Shown piece after piece: positions 35,026-45,579 of a stretch of 64,000 nucleotides of DNA (the first letter of the stretch is position 1; every line of letters starts with the position of its first letter). Under the pieces are notes generated by a model. The model ran no database searches. It had not been told where the DNA came from and saw only the letters and a list, made by a program, of their open reading frames with translations. This DNA comes from Bacteroidetes bacterium 43-16 (lineage in GTDB: Bacteria > Bacteroidota > Bacteroidia > Chitinophagales > Chitinophagaceae). The stretch lies in contig MKTB01000015.1 in the NCBI GenBank assembly GCA_001897525.1, forward strand, positions 310,001 through 374,000, written 5' to 3'. A program made the position numbers and the translations under genes.

Positions 35026-35712
35026 TTAATCTTCTTTTTTCTTAGCTGCTTTTTTAGCAGGCTTCTCTTCACCTTCTGCAGTTGCTTTAGTAGCTTTCTT
35101 GGCAGCCGCTTTTTTAGCAGGCTTCTCTTCACCTTCTGCAGTTGATTTAGTTGCTTTTTTAGCAGCCGCTTTCTTGGCAGGCTTTTCTTCAGTTTCAGCT
35201 TCTTCCTTTTTAGCAGCAGCTTTCTTCGCCGCTTTTTTAGGAGCTTCTTCTGTTTCTGTTGCTTCAGTATTAGATTCTAATACGATATCACCTATATTTT
35301 CTTCGCTTTGCTTGTACATGTCGAAGTTCAACAGATCGTTAGCTTTCAACAATTCATACCACTTCAACACTTTTTTGATATCGCTTACATACACGCGCTC
35401 CTGGTCAAATTCCGGAAGTACAGTAGCAAAATACTTTTTCAATTCATCACTTGAAGCTTTCTTACCTGAAAGTAACTCTTTAACAGGCGCATCATCGCTT
35501 TTTATTTGCTCCAACACTTCATGTAGACGTACATTATCGCTATAGGTATAAATTTCAATACTCTCAAGTGGTGTCAATTGATGAACTCTTGAAGAAACAA
35601 ACTTAATACTCTTATCAGCCAAGCTCCGCACCAATGCTCCGTCATTCTTTGTACTTACTAATTGGTAAAGTCCAGGCAAACCGGTTACAGCTACAATTTG
35701 TCTATATTCCAT
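35026..35712 (-). CDS. DUF5606-like protein with Lys/Ala-rich repeat tail
   Basis: A 228-residue protein in two parts. Residues 1-150 (MEYRQIVAVTGLPGLYQLVSTK...) resemble the Bacteroidota DUF5606 domain, of unknown role. From about residue 153 the protein becomes a low-complexity tail of KKAAKKAAAKK and EEKPAKKAAAKKATK units with a 20-residue period, like the C-terminal tail of histone H1-like or HU-like proteins. Nucleic-acid binding by the tail is an inference. A TATTTTCG box (one mismatch) lies 34 nt upstream. Confidence 0.75.
   Translation of the reverse strand: MEYRQIVAVTGLPGLYQLVSTKNDGALVRSLADKSIKFVSSRVHQLTPLESIEIYTYSDNVRLHEVLEQIKSDDAPVKELLSGKKASSDELKKYFATVLPEFDQERVYVSDIKKVLKWYELLKANDLLNFDMYKQSEENIGDIVLESNTEATETEEAPKKAAKKAAAKKEEAETEEKPAKKAAAKKATKSTAEGEEKPAKKAAAKKATKATAEGEEKPAKKAAKKKED
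35041..35200 (-). repeat. 60-bp tandem repeat in the DUF5606-like gene
   Basis: Nearly three units of a 60-bp repeat coding EEKPAKKAAAKKATK(A/S)TAEG. The first two units (35041-35100 and 35101-35160) are almost identical; the third is more diverged. The period is a multiple of three, so unit changes keep the frame. Confidence 0.8.
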
Positions 35713-35746
35713 TTCAAAAATTTTAATACTATTTAATTTAGGTTTG

Positions 35747-35754
35747 CGAAAATA
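35747..35754 (-). promoter_or_regulatory. TATTTTCG -7-like box
   Basis: One mismatch to TAnnTTTG, 34 nt upstream of the DUF5606-like ATG on the minus strand. Confidence 0.35.
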
Positions 35755-35876
35755 GGGTATTTTTTTTAAATCTCTGGCAAGATCAACAGGAGATTAATTT
35801 TTTTTATTGAAATATAGTCTTTTCCTCCTCAACTTAACGCCAAAGGTATTATCCGCTTAAATGCCAAATCTTTTCC

Positions 35877-35884
35877 TATTTTTG
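35877..35884 (+). promoter_or_regulatory. TATTTTTG -7 box 4 nt before an ATG
   Basis: Exact TAnnTTTG match ending 4 nt before the MlaE-like ATG. Transcription about 7 nt after the box would start at the initiation codon itself, giving a leaderless mRNA. Confidence 0.5.
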
Positions 35885-35888
35885 CTCT

Positions 35889-36641
35889 ATGCTAGTGGAA
35901 AAATTTTTAGCTCATGTAGGTGCTTATACTTTAATGTTGAAAGGAATGCTCAGCAAGCCGGAAAACAGGAAAGTGTACTGGAAAGAATTTATACATCAAT
36001 GTTATGATATAGGATATCGTTCCTTACCTATTGTATTAATCATTGCGGCCTTCCTGGGTGCGGTAATGACCCTGCAGTCTGCCTATCAGCTGGTAAGCCC
36101 TGCAGTACCTAAATATGTCATTGCACAGATCGTGCGCGACTCCACCATCCTCGAGCTGGCCCCTACCATCATCAGCGTAGTACTTGCCGGGGTGGTCGGT
36201 TCCAAAATAGCCTCAGAGCTGGGCAATATGCGCATCAGCGAACAAATTGATGCATTAGAGATTATGGGGATCAATACCAAGACCTTCCTGATCATGCCTA
36301 AGATCTTAGCCGCATTGATCATGGTGCCTTTCCTGATTATATTAGCGATCATGATCAGTATGGTGGGCGGCTATGCCGCTGCTGCATTTACCGGTGCAGT
36401 GCCTATCGATGCCTTTCACTTCGGGCTCATTTCAGATTTCAAACCGTTTAATATATTTGTGGCACTGGCCAAGGCTGTTGCTTTTGCCTTTATCATTTCC
36501 TCTATCCCTTCTTATTACGGGTACAATGTAGAGGGCGGTGCTTTGGAGATCGGCAGGTCATCAACGACAGCAGTTGTGGTTAGTTGTATTACCATCCTGT
36601 TTGCCGACTATGGGATTACCGCGCTTATGTTGAATGGTTAA
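35889..36641 (+). CDS. MlaE-family ABC transporter permease
   Basis: A 250-residue integral membrane protein with about five helices. It contains LPIVLIIAAFLGAVMTLQSAYQL, LAPTIISVVLAGVVGSKIASELGNMRI and EQIDALEIMGINTKTFLIMPKI, which together are the MlaE/permease signature (the EQIDALE motif contacts the ATPase). The usual task is phospholipid or lipid transport between the membranes. In most genomes an ATPase gene (MlaF) follows at once; here an unrelated secreted protein follows after about 110 bp, so the partner must be elsewhere or absent. Confidence 0.9.
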   Translation: MLVEKFLAHVGAYTLMLKGMLSKPENRKVYWKEFIHQCYDIGYRSLPIVLIIAAFLGAVMTLQSAYQLVSPAVPKYVIAQIVRDSTILELAPTIISVVLAGVVGSKIASELGNMRISEQIDALEIMGINTKTFLIMPKILAALIMVPFLIILAIMISMVGGYAAAAFTGAVPIDAFHFGLISDFKPFNIFVALAKAVAFAFIISSIPSYYGYNVEGGALEIGRSSTTAVVVSCITILFADYGITALMLNG

Positions 36642-36689
36642 TATGCCCTTAATGTATGCTCTTTTTTTCATAAATGATCTTTTAAAGAA

Positions 36690-36697
36690 TAACTTTG
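36690..36697 (+). promoter_or_regulatory. TAACTTTG -7 promoter box
   Basis: Exact TAnnTTTG match, 55 nt before the ATG of the secreted coiled-coil protein. Confidence 0.5.
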
Positions 36698-36752
36698 TCC
36701 GCGATACAACTGAACATCAGTTATATTTAAAAGCGATTAAAATAATTACTTT

Positions 36753-37388
36753 ATGAAAAAATTTGCGCAAATAGGCCTGATCGCCTTAACTACCTGGTTA
36801 GTAACTCCTACCCTTTCTCATGCACAAGCCGGAGAAACCAGCGTTTCTTACAATAAGATAAATGCCAGCGGCTATACAGTCAATGTAGATGGTGATAAAT
36901 CTGTTGTGAGTGCCAGCCTGGAGGATTACTTCAAGAAAACCTTTAATACCAAGTCTTCTTCTTCAAAAGGCTTTAAAATGTACAAAGGCGTGAGCTGGCC
37001 TGAAGTGGCAGCAGACAAACTTGATGTATATTATAAAGTAGATGGTAAGAAAGGAAAAAATACAGTTACCGTTTTAGTATCCAAAGGCTATGATAACTTT
37101 ATCAGCGGCTCTTCTGACCCTCAGATCGCAGACGGGGTGAAAAACTTCATGAACTCCATCCAGCAAAAAACAGCCAATACTACTGCAGCCAATGCTGTAG
37201 CCGCTGCCCAGAAAGCAATGGATGAAGCACAAAAAGATTACGACAAAGTAGCTAAGAAAGAAGAGGAATTAAGAAAATCAAAAGAAAAGATCGAAAAAGA
37301 GATCGCTTCTCAACAGAAAACGATGGGCGATAAAGAGAAAACACTGAACCAGGCAAAAGCCGCCCTGGATGCAGCAAAAGCTCAATAA
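36753..37388 (+). CDS. Secreted protein with C-terminal coiled coil, function unknown
   Basis: I do not recognise this 211-residue protein. It starts with a clear signal peptide (MKKFAQIGLIALTTWLVTP, cleavage near SHAQA). Residues 25-130 are a small globular part rich in Lys and Ser (KTFNTKSSSSKGFKMYKGV). From about residue 145 it is a strongly predicted coiled coil (KAMDEAQKDYDKVAKKEEELRKS) rich in Lys/Glu/Ala. It should be periplasmic or surface-associated. It has its own promoter box and a strong terminator, so it is a single-gene unit following the MlaE-like gene. Confidence 0.6.
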   Translation: MKKFAQIGLIALTTWLVTPTLSHAQAGETSVSYNKINASGYTVNVDGDKSVVSASLEDYFKKTFNTKSSSSKGFKMYKGVSWPEVAADKLDVYYKVDGKKGKNTVTVLVSKGYDNFISGSSDPQIADGVKNFMNSIQQKTANTTAANAVAAAQKAMDEAQKDYDKVAKKEEELRKSKEKIEKEIASQQKTMGDKEKTLNQAKAALDAAKAQ

Positions 37389-37404
37389 CAGAAAACTTTG
37401 CAAA

Positions 37405-37438
37405 CTAAAAAGGAGCATCAAATGATGCTCCTTTTTAG
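37405..37438. terminator. Bidirectional terminator hairpin
   Basis: A 16-bp perfect inverted repeat (CTAAAAAGGAGCATCA / TGATGCTCCTTTTTAG) separated by 2 nt between convergent genes. Runs of A and T on the two flanks make it usable in both directions. Confidence 0.8.
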
Positions 37439-37458
37439 TTATATAACTTATGTACCGG

Positions 37459-38235
37459 CTACTCTACTTTCTTCACTACAGCCATCCCCGAAACTTCTTT
37501 GATCACCGTAGGATTACCTCTATACCTTACAGCTCCTACTCCGCTGGCATCTACTTTTAAATGCTCATTCACCCATAGCAGCAGGCTTCCTGCTCCGCTG
37601 GATTCCACATTAGCTACATTAGCCTCGAGCTGATCCCCTTCAATATTACCGGCACCACTCATATCAATATTCAGCGTGCCCGTTTTACCCTGCAACTTTA
37701 CATTGGAAGCCCCGGATGCATCTATATTGATCTCCGGCACCTCTACTTTGAGATCAAAACTACCGGCCCCTGACATATCCAGGGTAATGGTTTCACTTTG
37801 CTTAAAGGTATTCGTCATTACGGTACTATTGGCCCCGCTCAGGTGATAAGCGGTCAATACCGGCAGGCTTATATGCACTTCACATTTACCCCTGTCCAGG
37901 CGGTCCAGCCAGTCTGACTTTTCATCCACCACCAGGCGATTGCCCGTCTGGGTGATTTCCATAAACCGTTCCACGCCTTTATCTCCTACTATCGTCACTT
38001 TAAATACAGAATCCTGGGTAAGCACCACTTTAGAAGCGCCATTAGCCTCTATTTCGGAAAAATTACTAAAATCATAAACATTGCCGCTGGTTCCACTGAC
38101 TTCCTCATCTTCATTACTCCCTGCAGAACGGTATGCTTTATTCTCTTCCACGACCACATCTCTGCAGGCTACAAGACTGCTGGCCAACAGGGCGGCACAT
38201 CCTAACGCTAATATTGGGGTATATAATCTTTTCAT
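37459..38235 (-). CDS. Head-GIN (DUF2807) domain lipoprotein
   Basis: About 258 residues from ATG 38235; a longer frame to 38295 would hide the signal peptide. MKRLYTPILALGCAALLAS leads to a lipobox VAC. After an acidic linker the protein has the DUF2807 beta-helix-like repeats: NFSEIEANGASKVVLTQ, LSGANSTVMTN, DMSGAGSFDLKV, DASGASNVKL, DMSGAGNI, ESSGAGSLLL. Such proteins are common outer-membrane or periplasmic lipoproteins in Bacteroidota, with no proven role. Gly/Ala/Ser-rich turns repeat about every 20 residues. Confidence 0.85.
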   Translation of the reverse strand: MKRLYTPILALGCAALLASSLVACRDVVVEENKAYRSAGSNEDEEVSGTSGNVYDFSNFSEIEANGASKVVLTQDSVFKVTIVGDKGVERFMEITQTGNRLVVDEKSDWLDRLDRGKCEVHISLPVLTAYHLSGANSTVMTNTFKQSETITLDMSGAGSFDLKVEVPEINIDASGASNVKLQGKTGTLNIDMSGAGNIEGDQLEANVANVESSGAGSLLLWVNEHLKVDASGVGAVRYRGNPTVIKEVSGMAVVKKVE

Positions 38236-38324
38236 AAAACCTAATTTTAAGTAAAAGTAACAAATTAACATATTGATCCTTTTACACTTCGGCAAAGCCA
38301 GGGAATGCCTCGGTAAATACCATT

Positions 38325-38360
38325 AAAAAAAGTGCTGATCCTGAGAACAGCACTTTTTTT
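38325..38360 (-). terminator. Terminator after gyrB
   Basis: A 13-bp stem (AAAAAAAGTGCTG / CAGCACTTTTTTT) with a 10-nt loop, 23 nt after the gyrB stop on the minus strand. Confidence 0.8.
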
Positions 38361-38383
38361 GATCAGGTTAATACCTGTATAAA

Positions 38384-40369
<1,986 letters not shown>

Positions 40370-40413
40370 TTATATTTAAATTTCTTAAAATATTACGCCA
40401 GATTGGCAACACA

Positions 40414-40421
40414 CAAAGATA
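40414..40421 (-). promoter_or_regulatory. TATCTTTG -7 box of gyrB
   Basis: Exact TAnnTTTG match on the minus strand, 47 nt upstream of the gyrB ATG. The 272-bp gap to the divergent gene holds only this box and the one at 40598. Confidence 0.55.
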
Positions 40422-40597
40422 CGGATTTTAGTGCAGATTTCCAGTTAAAGGGTGTATAATTATCCCCACCCCTCACAAAGCCTTACATACAGGTTAAATA
40501 AGGCCTTTAACCCTCTTTAACAGTCCTTTGCAAACTACAAAAACCACTTCTTGTGGAAAAAAGTAAACAATGGCTGAATTTCCTGTTATTTAGTTAT

Positions 40598-40605
40598 TAC
40601 ATTTG
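40598..40605 (+). promoter_or_regulatory. TACATTTG -7 promoter box
   Basis: Exact TAnnTTTG match on the plus strand, 34 nt before the ATG of the GNAT-like gene and divergent from gyrB. Confidence 0.5.
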
Positions 40606-40639
40606 TAGCTAAAGCGATTAAAACCAGTTTAGTAAGATT

Positions 40640-41764
40640 ATGAGTTTGACGATTCGAAAAATTGACACAAAATCAGATTTCAAAAAGTTTGTTCAACTGC
40701 CCTTTGACCTGTATAAAGACAATGCCTATTGGGTGCCACCGATCAAGGATGATGAGCTTAAAGCGCTGTCCCCGGAGAGCAACCCGGCATTCAAATACAG
40801 TACGGCAGCCTTCTGGCTGGCAGAGAGAGATGGGAAAGTGGTAGGCCGTGTAGGAGCGATCATTGCTCCGGCAGCCAATGAGAAGTTCAATGAAAAGATG
40901 TGTCGTGTTTCACGTATTGAGTTTATTGACGATCGCGAAGTGGTGCAGCTGCTGCTGGAAACGGTAGAACAATTTGCGCTTGAAAATGGCATGGAGGGCG
41001 TTCACGGTCCTTTAGGGTTCACCAACCTCGATCACCAGGCTATGCTGGTAGAAGGCTTTGATCAATTACCTTCTATCGCTTCGGAATACCATTTACCTTA
41101 CTACCACAAGCACCTCGAAGCTTTAGGCTATGAGAAGGAAATAGACTGGGTGGAGTTCAAATTAAAGGTGTTAAAAGAGATCCCGGAGAAAGCGGTAAAA
41201 CTGAATGACCTCATCAAAAAGCGCTACAACCTTACGGTTAAGAGCTTTGACAATAAAGAAGAGCTTAAAAAAGTGGCCATGGACGTGTTTCACCTGCTGA
41301 ACACGGCATTTGAGGAACTGTTCAGCTTTGTGCCTATGCCGGACGACCTGTTACAGTTCTACGTCAACAAATACATAGAGGTCCTGAACCCTAAATTTGT
41401 AAAAGTAGTGGCGGATAAAGAGGATAAGATCATTGGCTTTATCGTCAGTTTACCTTCCCTCAGTGAAGCCATGCAAAAGGCAAACGGAAAATTATTCCCC
41501 TTTGGCTTTATCCATATCACCAAAGCCTTAAAGCATCCTAAAGTGGCCGACCTGCTCTTAACAGGTATTCACCCGGACTGGCAGGCCCAGGGGGTAAGCG
41601 CCCTGTTGATCACAGAACTACAGCAGATCATGATCGAGCATGGTGTGGAATGGGTAGAAACCACGGGAATGATAGAAACCAATGAAAAAGCAATCAATCA
41701 CTGGAAGAATTATGAGCATGTGCAGCATAAACGTAAACGCTGCTACAGGAAGATGCTGAAATAA
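40640..41764 (+). CDS. GNAT-like N-acetyltransferase-fold protein
   Basis: A 374-residue protein. The N-terminal part (FVQLPFDLYKDNAYWVPPIKDDE, then AAFWLAERDGKVVGRVGAIIAPAANEKF) and the C-terminal TGIHPDWQAQGVSALLITELQQIM are GNAT-like; the whole resembles a family widespread in Bacteroidota and often called GNAT or hypothetical. The substrate is not known, and the acetyl-CoA loop QAQGVSA is only loosely canonical. It is followed after 49 nt by the histidine kinase gene, so the two could share a transcript. Confidence 0.7.
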   Translation: MSLTIRKIDTKSDFKKFVQLPFDLYKDNAYWVPPIKDDELKALSPESNPAFKYSTAAFWLAERDGKVVGRVGAIIAPAANEKFNEKMCRVSRIEFIDDREVVQLLLETVEQFALENGMEGVHGPLGFTNLDHQAMLVEGFDQLPSIASEYHLPYYHKHLEALGYEKEIDWVEFKLKVLKEIPEKAVKLNDLIKKRYNLTVKSFDNKEELKKVAMDVFHLLNTAFEELFSFVPMPDDLLQFYVNKYIEVLNPKFVKVVADKEDKIIGFIVSLPSLSEAMQKANGKLFPFGFIHITKALKHPKVADLLLTGIHPDWQAQGVSALLITELQQIMIEHGVEWVETTGMIETNEKAINHWKNYEHVQHKRKRCYRKMLK

Positions 41765-41813
41765 CGATTGCTAAACATTCAATTAATATTATTGCAGTTA
41801 AACGCTTACAGGA

Positions 41814-42866
41814 ATGCCTCAATTCGGAAAAAGATTATCGCCCAGGCAAATCAGCCTTAGCGCCGCAGCTATTTTAGCGGTGTGCATCTGGCTGCTTGCC
41901 GTTGCACTAGGCCGCAACTGGCAGATCGCCCTGTTGATATTGACCGTCAGCTTTATACTTGCTTATTTTATTTTTTATTATTTCCTGAAGAAATTTATAG
42001 ATCAGCGCCTGAAGCTGATCTATAAATTCATTTATGATACCAAAGCAGGCCGGAAGGAGCAGTTTTTTTACAATAAGATATTGCCCAAGAAGACCATGGA
42101 CGAGGTGGAAAGAGAGGTCGCCCTCTGGGCCCAGAAGAAGAACCTGCAGGTAGAACGCTTACAGGTCAATGAGAAATTCAGGAAAGAGTTCCTCAGCAAT
42201 CTCACTCATGAGCTGAGAACGCCTATTTTCACTGTGCAGGGCTACGTGCATACCTTACTGGACGGAGCTATTGATGATGAAAATGTAAACCGTAAATTCC
42301 TCAGCAATGCCAGCAAGGGACTGGACCGGCTGGTGCATCTGGCCAGTGACCTGGCGCAGATCACGGAACTGGAATCGGGGACCAATCCTTTGGTATTGAC
42401 CAATTTTGACCTGCATCACTTAGTAAACGATGTCTACGAAGAACTGATGCTGAAAGCCCGCGAGAAACAGATCAGCATGAAATTCAAAAATGATGACAAA
42501 GAAGCCATCATGGTACATGCAGACCGGGACAAGATCAGGCAGGCTATTGTCAATATCGTGGAAAATGCCATTAAATATGGCAATGAAGGCGGCAGCATCA
42601 CCACCGGCTTCTGGGACCTGGATACCGACAAAACCTATATTGAAATTTCAGATGATGGCCCCGGTATTGAAGAGCAGCACCTGGAAAGGATCTTTGAACG
42701 CTTTTACCGTACCGACAAAAGCAGGAGCAGCAAGATCGGTGGCACCGGCCTTGGCCTGGCTATTGTGAAGCATATCATCGAGGCGCATCACCAGATCATT
42801 AATGTAAGAAGCAAAGTAGACGTAGGCTCTTCCTTTGGCTTCAGTTTAAACAAGCAACCCAACTAA
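41814..42866 (+). CDS. PhoR-like sensor histidine kinase
   Basis: A 350-residue histidine kinase. Two closely spaced membrane helices (about 14-34 and 38-58) leave no room for a periplasmic sensor. HisKA has FLSNLTHELRTPIFTVQGY with His132 as the phosphate acceptor; the ATP-binding part has NIVENAIKYG (N box), EISDDGPGIE (G1) and GGTGLGLAIVKHII (G2). It may sense the membrane or a partner protein. No response regulator gene lies next to it. Neighbours are a GNAT-like gene and an AI-2E-family transporter only 19 nt downstream. Confidence 0.9.
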   Translation: MPQFGKRLSPRQISLSAAAILAVCIWLLAVALGRNWQIALLILTVSFILAYFIFYYFLKKFIDQRLKLIYKFIYDTKAGRKEQFFYNKILPKKTMDEVEREVALWAQKKNLQVERLQVNEKFRKEFLSNLTHELRTPIFTVQGYVHTLLDGAIDDENVNRKFLSNASKGLDRLVHLASDLAQITELESGTNPLVLTNFDLHHLVNDVYEELMLKAREKQISMKFKNDDKEAIMVHADRDKIRQAIVNIVENAIKYGNEGGSITTGFWDLDTDKTYIEISDDGPGIEEQHLERIFERFYRTDKSRSSKIGGTGLGLAIVKHIIEAHHQIINVRSKVDVGSSFGFSLNKQPN

Positions 42867-42885
42867 CTTCTAATATAAGCCTGAC

Positions 42886-44001
42886 ATGGACAATAATGTA
42901 AGATCAGATAAGGATTTCATGCAATCTGCCGCTTACCGGCTGATCGTCTTTACACTAAGCATCCTGATCCTGATTTATGCCAAATCGGTTTTATTGCCCC
43001 TGGCTTTCGGGGTCGTATTTGCCCTCGCGCTGATAACGCCTTCCCGGTTTTTAGAAAAAAAGGGTGTGCCCAGGGGACTTGCCGCTACTATTTGCCTGAT
43101 CATCGCGCTCATTTTACTTTCGGGCGTTTTCGTATTTATTTCCTCGCAGGTATTGAATTTCGAAAAAGACTTCCCGGTACTGGAAACTAAATTCCTAGGC
43201 TTGATCAGCGATCTTCAGTTATTCATACAGCATCGGTTACATGTATCAGAAGATGTGGTTAAGGAAAACCTGTCTCCCTTGCTGAATGATGCCATGGCTA
43301 TGGCCCCTAATATCATCGGTACCCTGGTCGGTTTCTTTTCCAACTCTTTATTTATTGCCGGTTTTACCTTCATTTATACCTTAATGCTGCTGGTCTACCG
43401 GGACAATATCCTGCGTTTTTTCAACCAGAGTTTCGAACACCTGGAAGGCGTTTCCAAATATAAGATCGCCAGTAATACCCAGTTTGTCATCCGGAACTAT
43501 ATCACCGGCTTGTTACTGGAGGTATTATTTGTAGCCTGTACTTTATCTATCGGTTTTTTGATCGTCGGGGCAAAGTATGCCATTTTACTGGCAGTCATTT
43601 CGGCTATACTAAACCTGGTACCTTACCTCGGCTTTATTTGTGCCGCAGCCATCAGTGTGATCATTTCTTTTGCCACCAATTCGCCTCATGTGGCTTTATG
43701 GGTAGGTATTATTTCCATTGGCGTTCACCTGATCGACAGCAATATCTTCCTGCCCGCTGTTGTGGGTAATAAAGTAAGTATCAATGCGCTTGCAACGGTA
43801 TTAGGCGTATTCATCGGTAGTCTGATCTGGGGTATCCCCGGTATGTTCCTGGCTGTACCTATTGTTGCCATTGTTAAGGTAATCTGTGATGAGATCCAGG
43901 GCCTGCATCATTGGGGCATCTTGCTGGGAGGCCGGCAAAAGCCCAAAAGGGTCCGCCTCAAAAAAGCAATGGTCCCAAAAAACAATCTTAAAAAAGATTA
44001 A
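42886..44001 (+). CDS. AI-2E family transporter (YdiK/PerM-like)
   Basis: A 371-residue membrane protein with eight predicted helices. FTLSILILIYAKSVLLPLAFGVVFALALITP at the start, the central AKYAILLAVISAILNLVPYLG and the SINALATVLGVFIGSLIWGIPGMFLAVP stretch are the AI-2E/PerM family signature. Members are inner-membrane exporters or channels; only a few act on AI-2, so a signalling role is not implied. The C-terminus is very basic (KPKRVRLKKAMVPKNNLKKD). It lies 19 nt after the histidine kinase, so the genes are probably in one operon. Confidence 0.88.
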   Translation: MDNNVRSDKDFMQSAAYRLIVFTLSILILIYAKSVLLPLAFGVVFALALITPSRFLEKKGVPRGLAATICLIIALILLSGVFVFISSQVLNFEKDFPVLETKFLGLISDLQLFIQHRLHVSEDVVKENLSPLLNDAMAMAPNIIGTLVGFFSNSLFIAGFTFIYTLMLLVYRDNILRFFNQSFEHLEGVSKYKIASNTQFVIRNYITGLLLEVLFVACTLSIGFLIVGAKYAILLAVISAILNLVPYLGFICAAAISVIISFATNSPHVALWVGIISIGVHLIDSNIFLPAVVGNKVSINALATVLGVFIGSLIWGIPGMFLAVPIVAIVKVICDEIQGLHHWGILLGGRQKPKRVRLKKAMVPKNNLKKD

Positions 44002-44005
44002 AGCA

Positions 44006-44707
44006 TTAATCTACAAATACGGGCTCAAAACCCGCTACCGGGTGGGCGTTCAGTCTTAAATAGACCAGCGCTGTGGTGAATATATCTCTTGAACAATAGG
44101 TTGCGATCCGCTCAAGATCATCATTTTCCCAATAGACTTCAGACACCTGGCTGCCGTCCATGTCTGCCTTGGAGGAAGGAATCCCTAAAACCTGGGCCAT
44201 CAGATCCAGAGAGGTATAATGCTTATAGTCACCGAATTTCCACAACTCCAGCGTATCTATATGAGGTACCTGCCAGGGCTTAAGGCCCGATAATGCCAGG
44301 CTTTTAGGCAACTTAAGGCCGCATACCAGAGCCCTCCTGCAGATATAGGGCAGGTCAAACTCTTTGATATTATGCCCGCAGAAGACAATATCTCCCTTAT
44401 TTTCCTTTTCCAAACGTTTGATGAGCTCAAAAAATCCGGCGAGCAGTTCCCGTTCCTCCCTGTCGGCCAAAGTCTTAATCCTTACCTGCTGCTCTTCCCG
44501 GTCTACAAAGCCGATACCGATACAAATCACCTTCCCAAACTCGGCATAAATAGCCGCTTTATCCCGGTAGCTTATAGCCGGATCTGCCGTTTCTGCTCCT
44601 GTTTTAAGTAAAGATGCTTTATGCTGCCAATGGGCCTGCATTGCTGCTGAAAGTTGTCCAAAATATTTTTCTCCGCTAACCGTCTCTATATCAATTACTA
44701 ATTCCAT
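44006..44707 (-). CDS. PolB-like 3'-5' exonuclease
   Basis: About 233 residues from ATG 44707 (MELVIDIETVSGEKYF); the longer frame to 44773 adds an unlikely Lys/Arg-rich N-terminus. The DEDD nuclease motifs are visible: VIDIET (Asp and Glu), FCGHNIKEFDLPYI (second Asp) and YCSRDIFTTALVY (last Asp with the Tyr four residues before, DEDDy type). This resembles the predicted PolB-like exonuclease family of unknown physiological role, without a polymerase domain. It converges with the AI-2E-family transporter gene, with only 4 nt between stops. Confidence 0.85.
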   Translation of the reverse strand: MELVIDIETVSGEKYFGQLSAAMQAHWQHKASLLKTGAETADPAISYRDKAAIYAEFGKVICIGIGFVDREEQQVRIKTLADREERELLAGFFELIKRLEKENKGDIVFCGHNIKEFDLPYICRRALVCGLKLPKSLALSGLKPWQVPHIDTLELWKFGDYKHYTSLDLMAQVLGIPSSKADMDGSQVSEVYWENDDLERIATYCSRDIFTTALVYLRLNAHPVAGFEPVFVD

Positions 44708-44757
44708 TTTTAAAAATATTTTAATGTTAAGAACTCTTTTTTTACACCTAAATGAGT

Positions 44758-44765
44758 TAGATTTG
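44758..44765 (+). promoter_or_regulatory. TAGATTTG -7 promoter box
   Basis: Exact TAnnTTTG match, 67 nt before ATG 44833. A second, imperfect box (TAATTTCG, 44821-44828) ends only 4 nt before the same ATG; either could be used. Confidence 0.4.
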
Positions 44766-44832
44766 TAGTACACCTATTCTATGAAAACCCTTGACCTAAC
44801 ATCGCCCATAGTGACCTTTTTAATTTCGAACA

Positions 44833-45513
44833 ATGAAGTTACGTACTCTGGCGAGTTATATAATCATTTTTTCTATATTTTATTTGCATGCAGGCGCTCA
44901 AAATAATGTAACCCGCCCTCCTTTTTTTGAAGGATCGATTCATTACAGTATCAATTTTACTGATCTGCAAGGCAATAACATCAACAAAAAATTAGCGCCA
45001 TTTTTTGACCTGGAGCAAACCATGTTTGTAGACCGTCATAACTATAAGATGGTCAATAAGAACAATCAGCATGTGAAATTGTTCCAGGGTAAGCATAATG
45101 CGTATTTTTTCTTTAACCGGGATAATACAGCTTATAAAATAGACCAGACCAGCAAATCGAGTCAAAGGACCCGTGTATATGATGTCGACGATGTGGACAC
45201 CATATTAGGCTACCCATGTAAAGCCGTTAAGGTAGATGGCGACTATCGTGCTTATATCTATTTCTACAACCCGGATATCACGATTGACATTGATCCCTAC
45301 CAGCATTACAACATGGAAGAATGGAATGTCTACCTGAAAGCTTCAAATGGTGCCTTACCGCTAAGAATTATCACCATTGATATCAGGAGTAAGTTTATCG
45401 AGGACCGTGTAGCGACCAAAATAACCCCGATGAAATTACTGTTGAGCGAATTTGACTTCCCGGAGACGGTAAAACTCAGGAAACTCAAATACGGTATGGA
45501 TTTGATTTGGTAA
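44833..45513 (+). CDS. Secreted GLPGLI-like protein
   Basis: A 226-residue exported protein with a signal peptide (MKLRTLASYIIIFSIFYLH, cleavage near AGA). The middle has FEGSIHYSINFTDLQG, YFFFNRDNTAYKI and DTILGYPCKAVKVDG, which resembles the ILGY-x-C-K core of the GLPGLI and DUF4412-like periplasmic families. The role of those proteins is not settled. It is followed by the putative metal-uptake group after 66 nt, with an independent box in between, so a functional link is only possible. Confidence 0.65.
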   Translation: MKLRTLASYIIIFSIFYLHAGAQNNVTRPPFFEGSIHYSINFTDLQGNNINKKLAPFFDLEQTMFVDRHNYKMVNKNNQHVKLFQGKHNAYFFFNRDNTAYKIDQTSKSSQRTRVYDVDDVDTILGYPCKAVKVDGDYRAYIYFYNPDITIDIDPYQHYNMEEWNVYLKASNGALPLRIITIDIRSKFIEDRVATKITPMKLLLSEFDFPETVKLRKLKYGMDLIW

Positions 45514-45561
45514 AAAAATCCCAATAAAAATTAAGGTAAACCCTCCGGAATCAAAAAATCC

Positions 45562-45569
45562 TATCTTCG
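45562..45569 (+). promoter_or_regulatory. TATCTTCG -7-like box
   Basis: One mismatch to TAnnTTTG, ending 10 nt before ATG 45580 of the His-rich protein. It would start the metal-uptake group. Confidence 0.35.
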
Positions 45570-45579
45570 CGTTTTATAA

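Noticed and set aside
42886-44001. Quorum-sensing AI-2 exporter
   Set aside because: The family name comes from one member; most AI-2E-family proteins have other or unknown substrates and no luxS-related gene is near.
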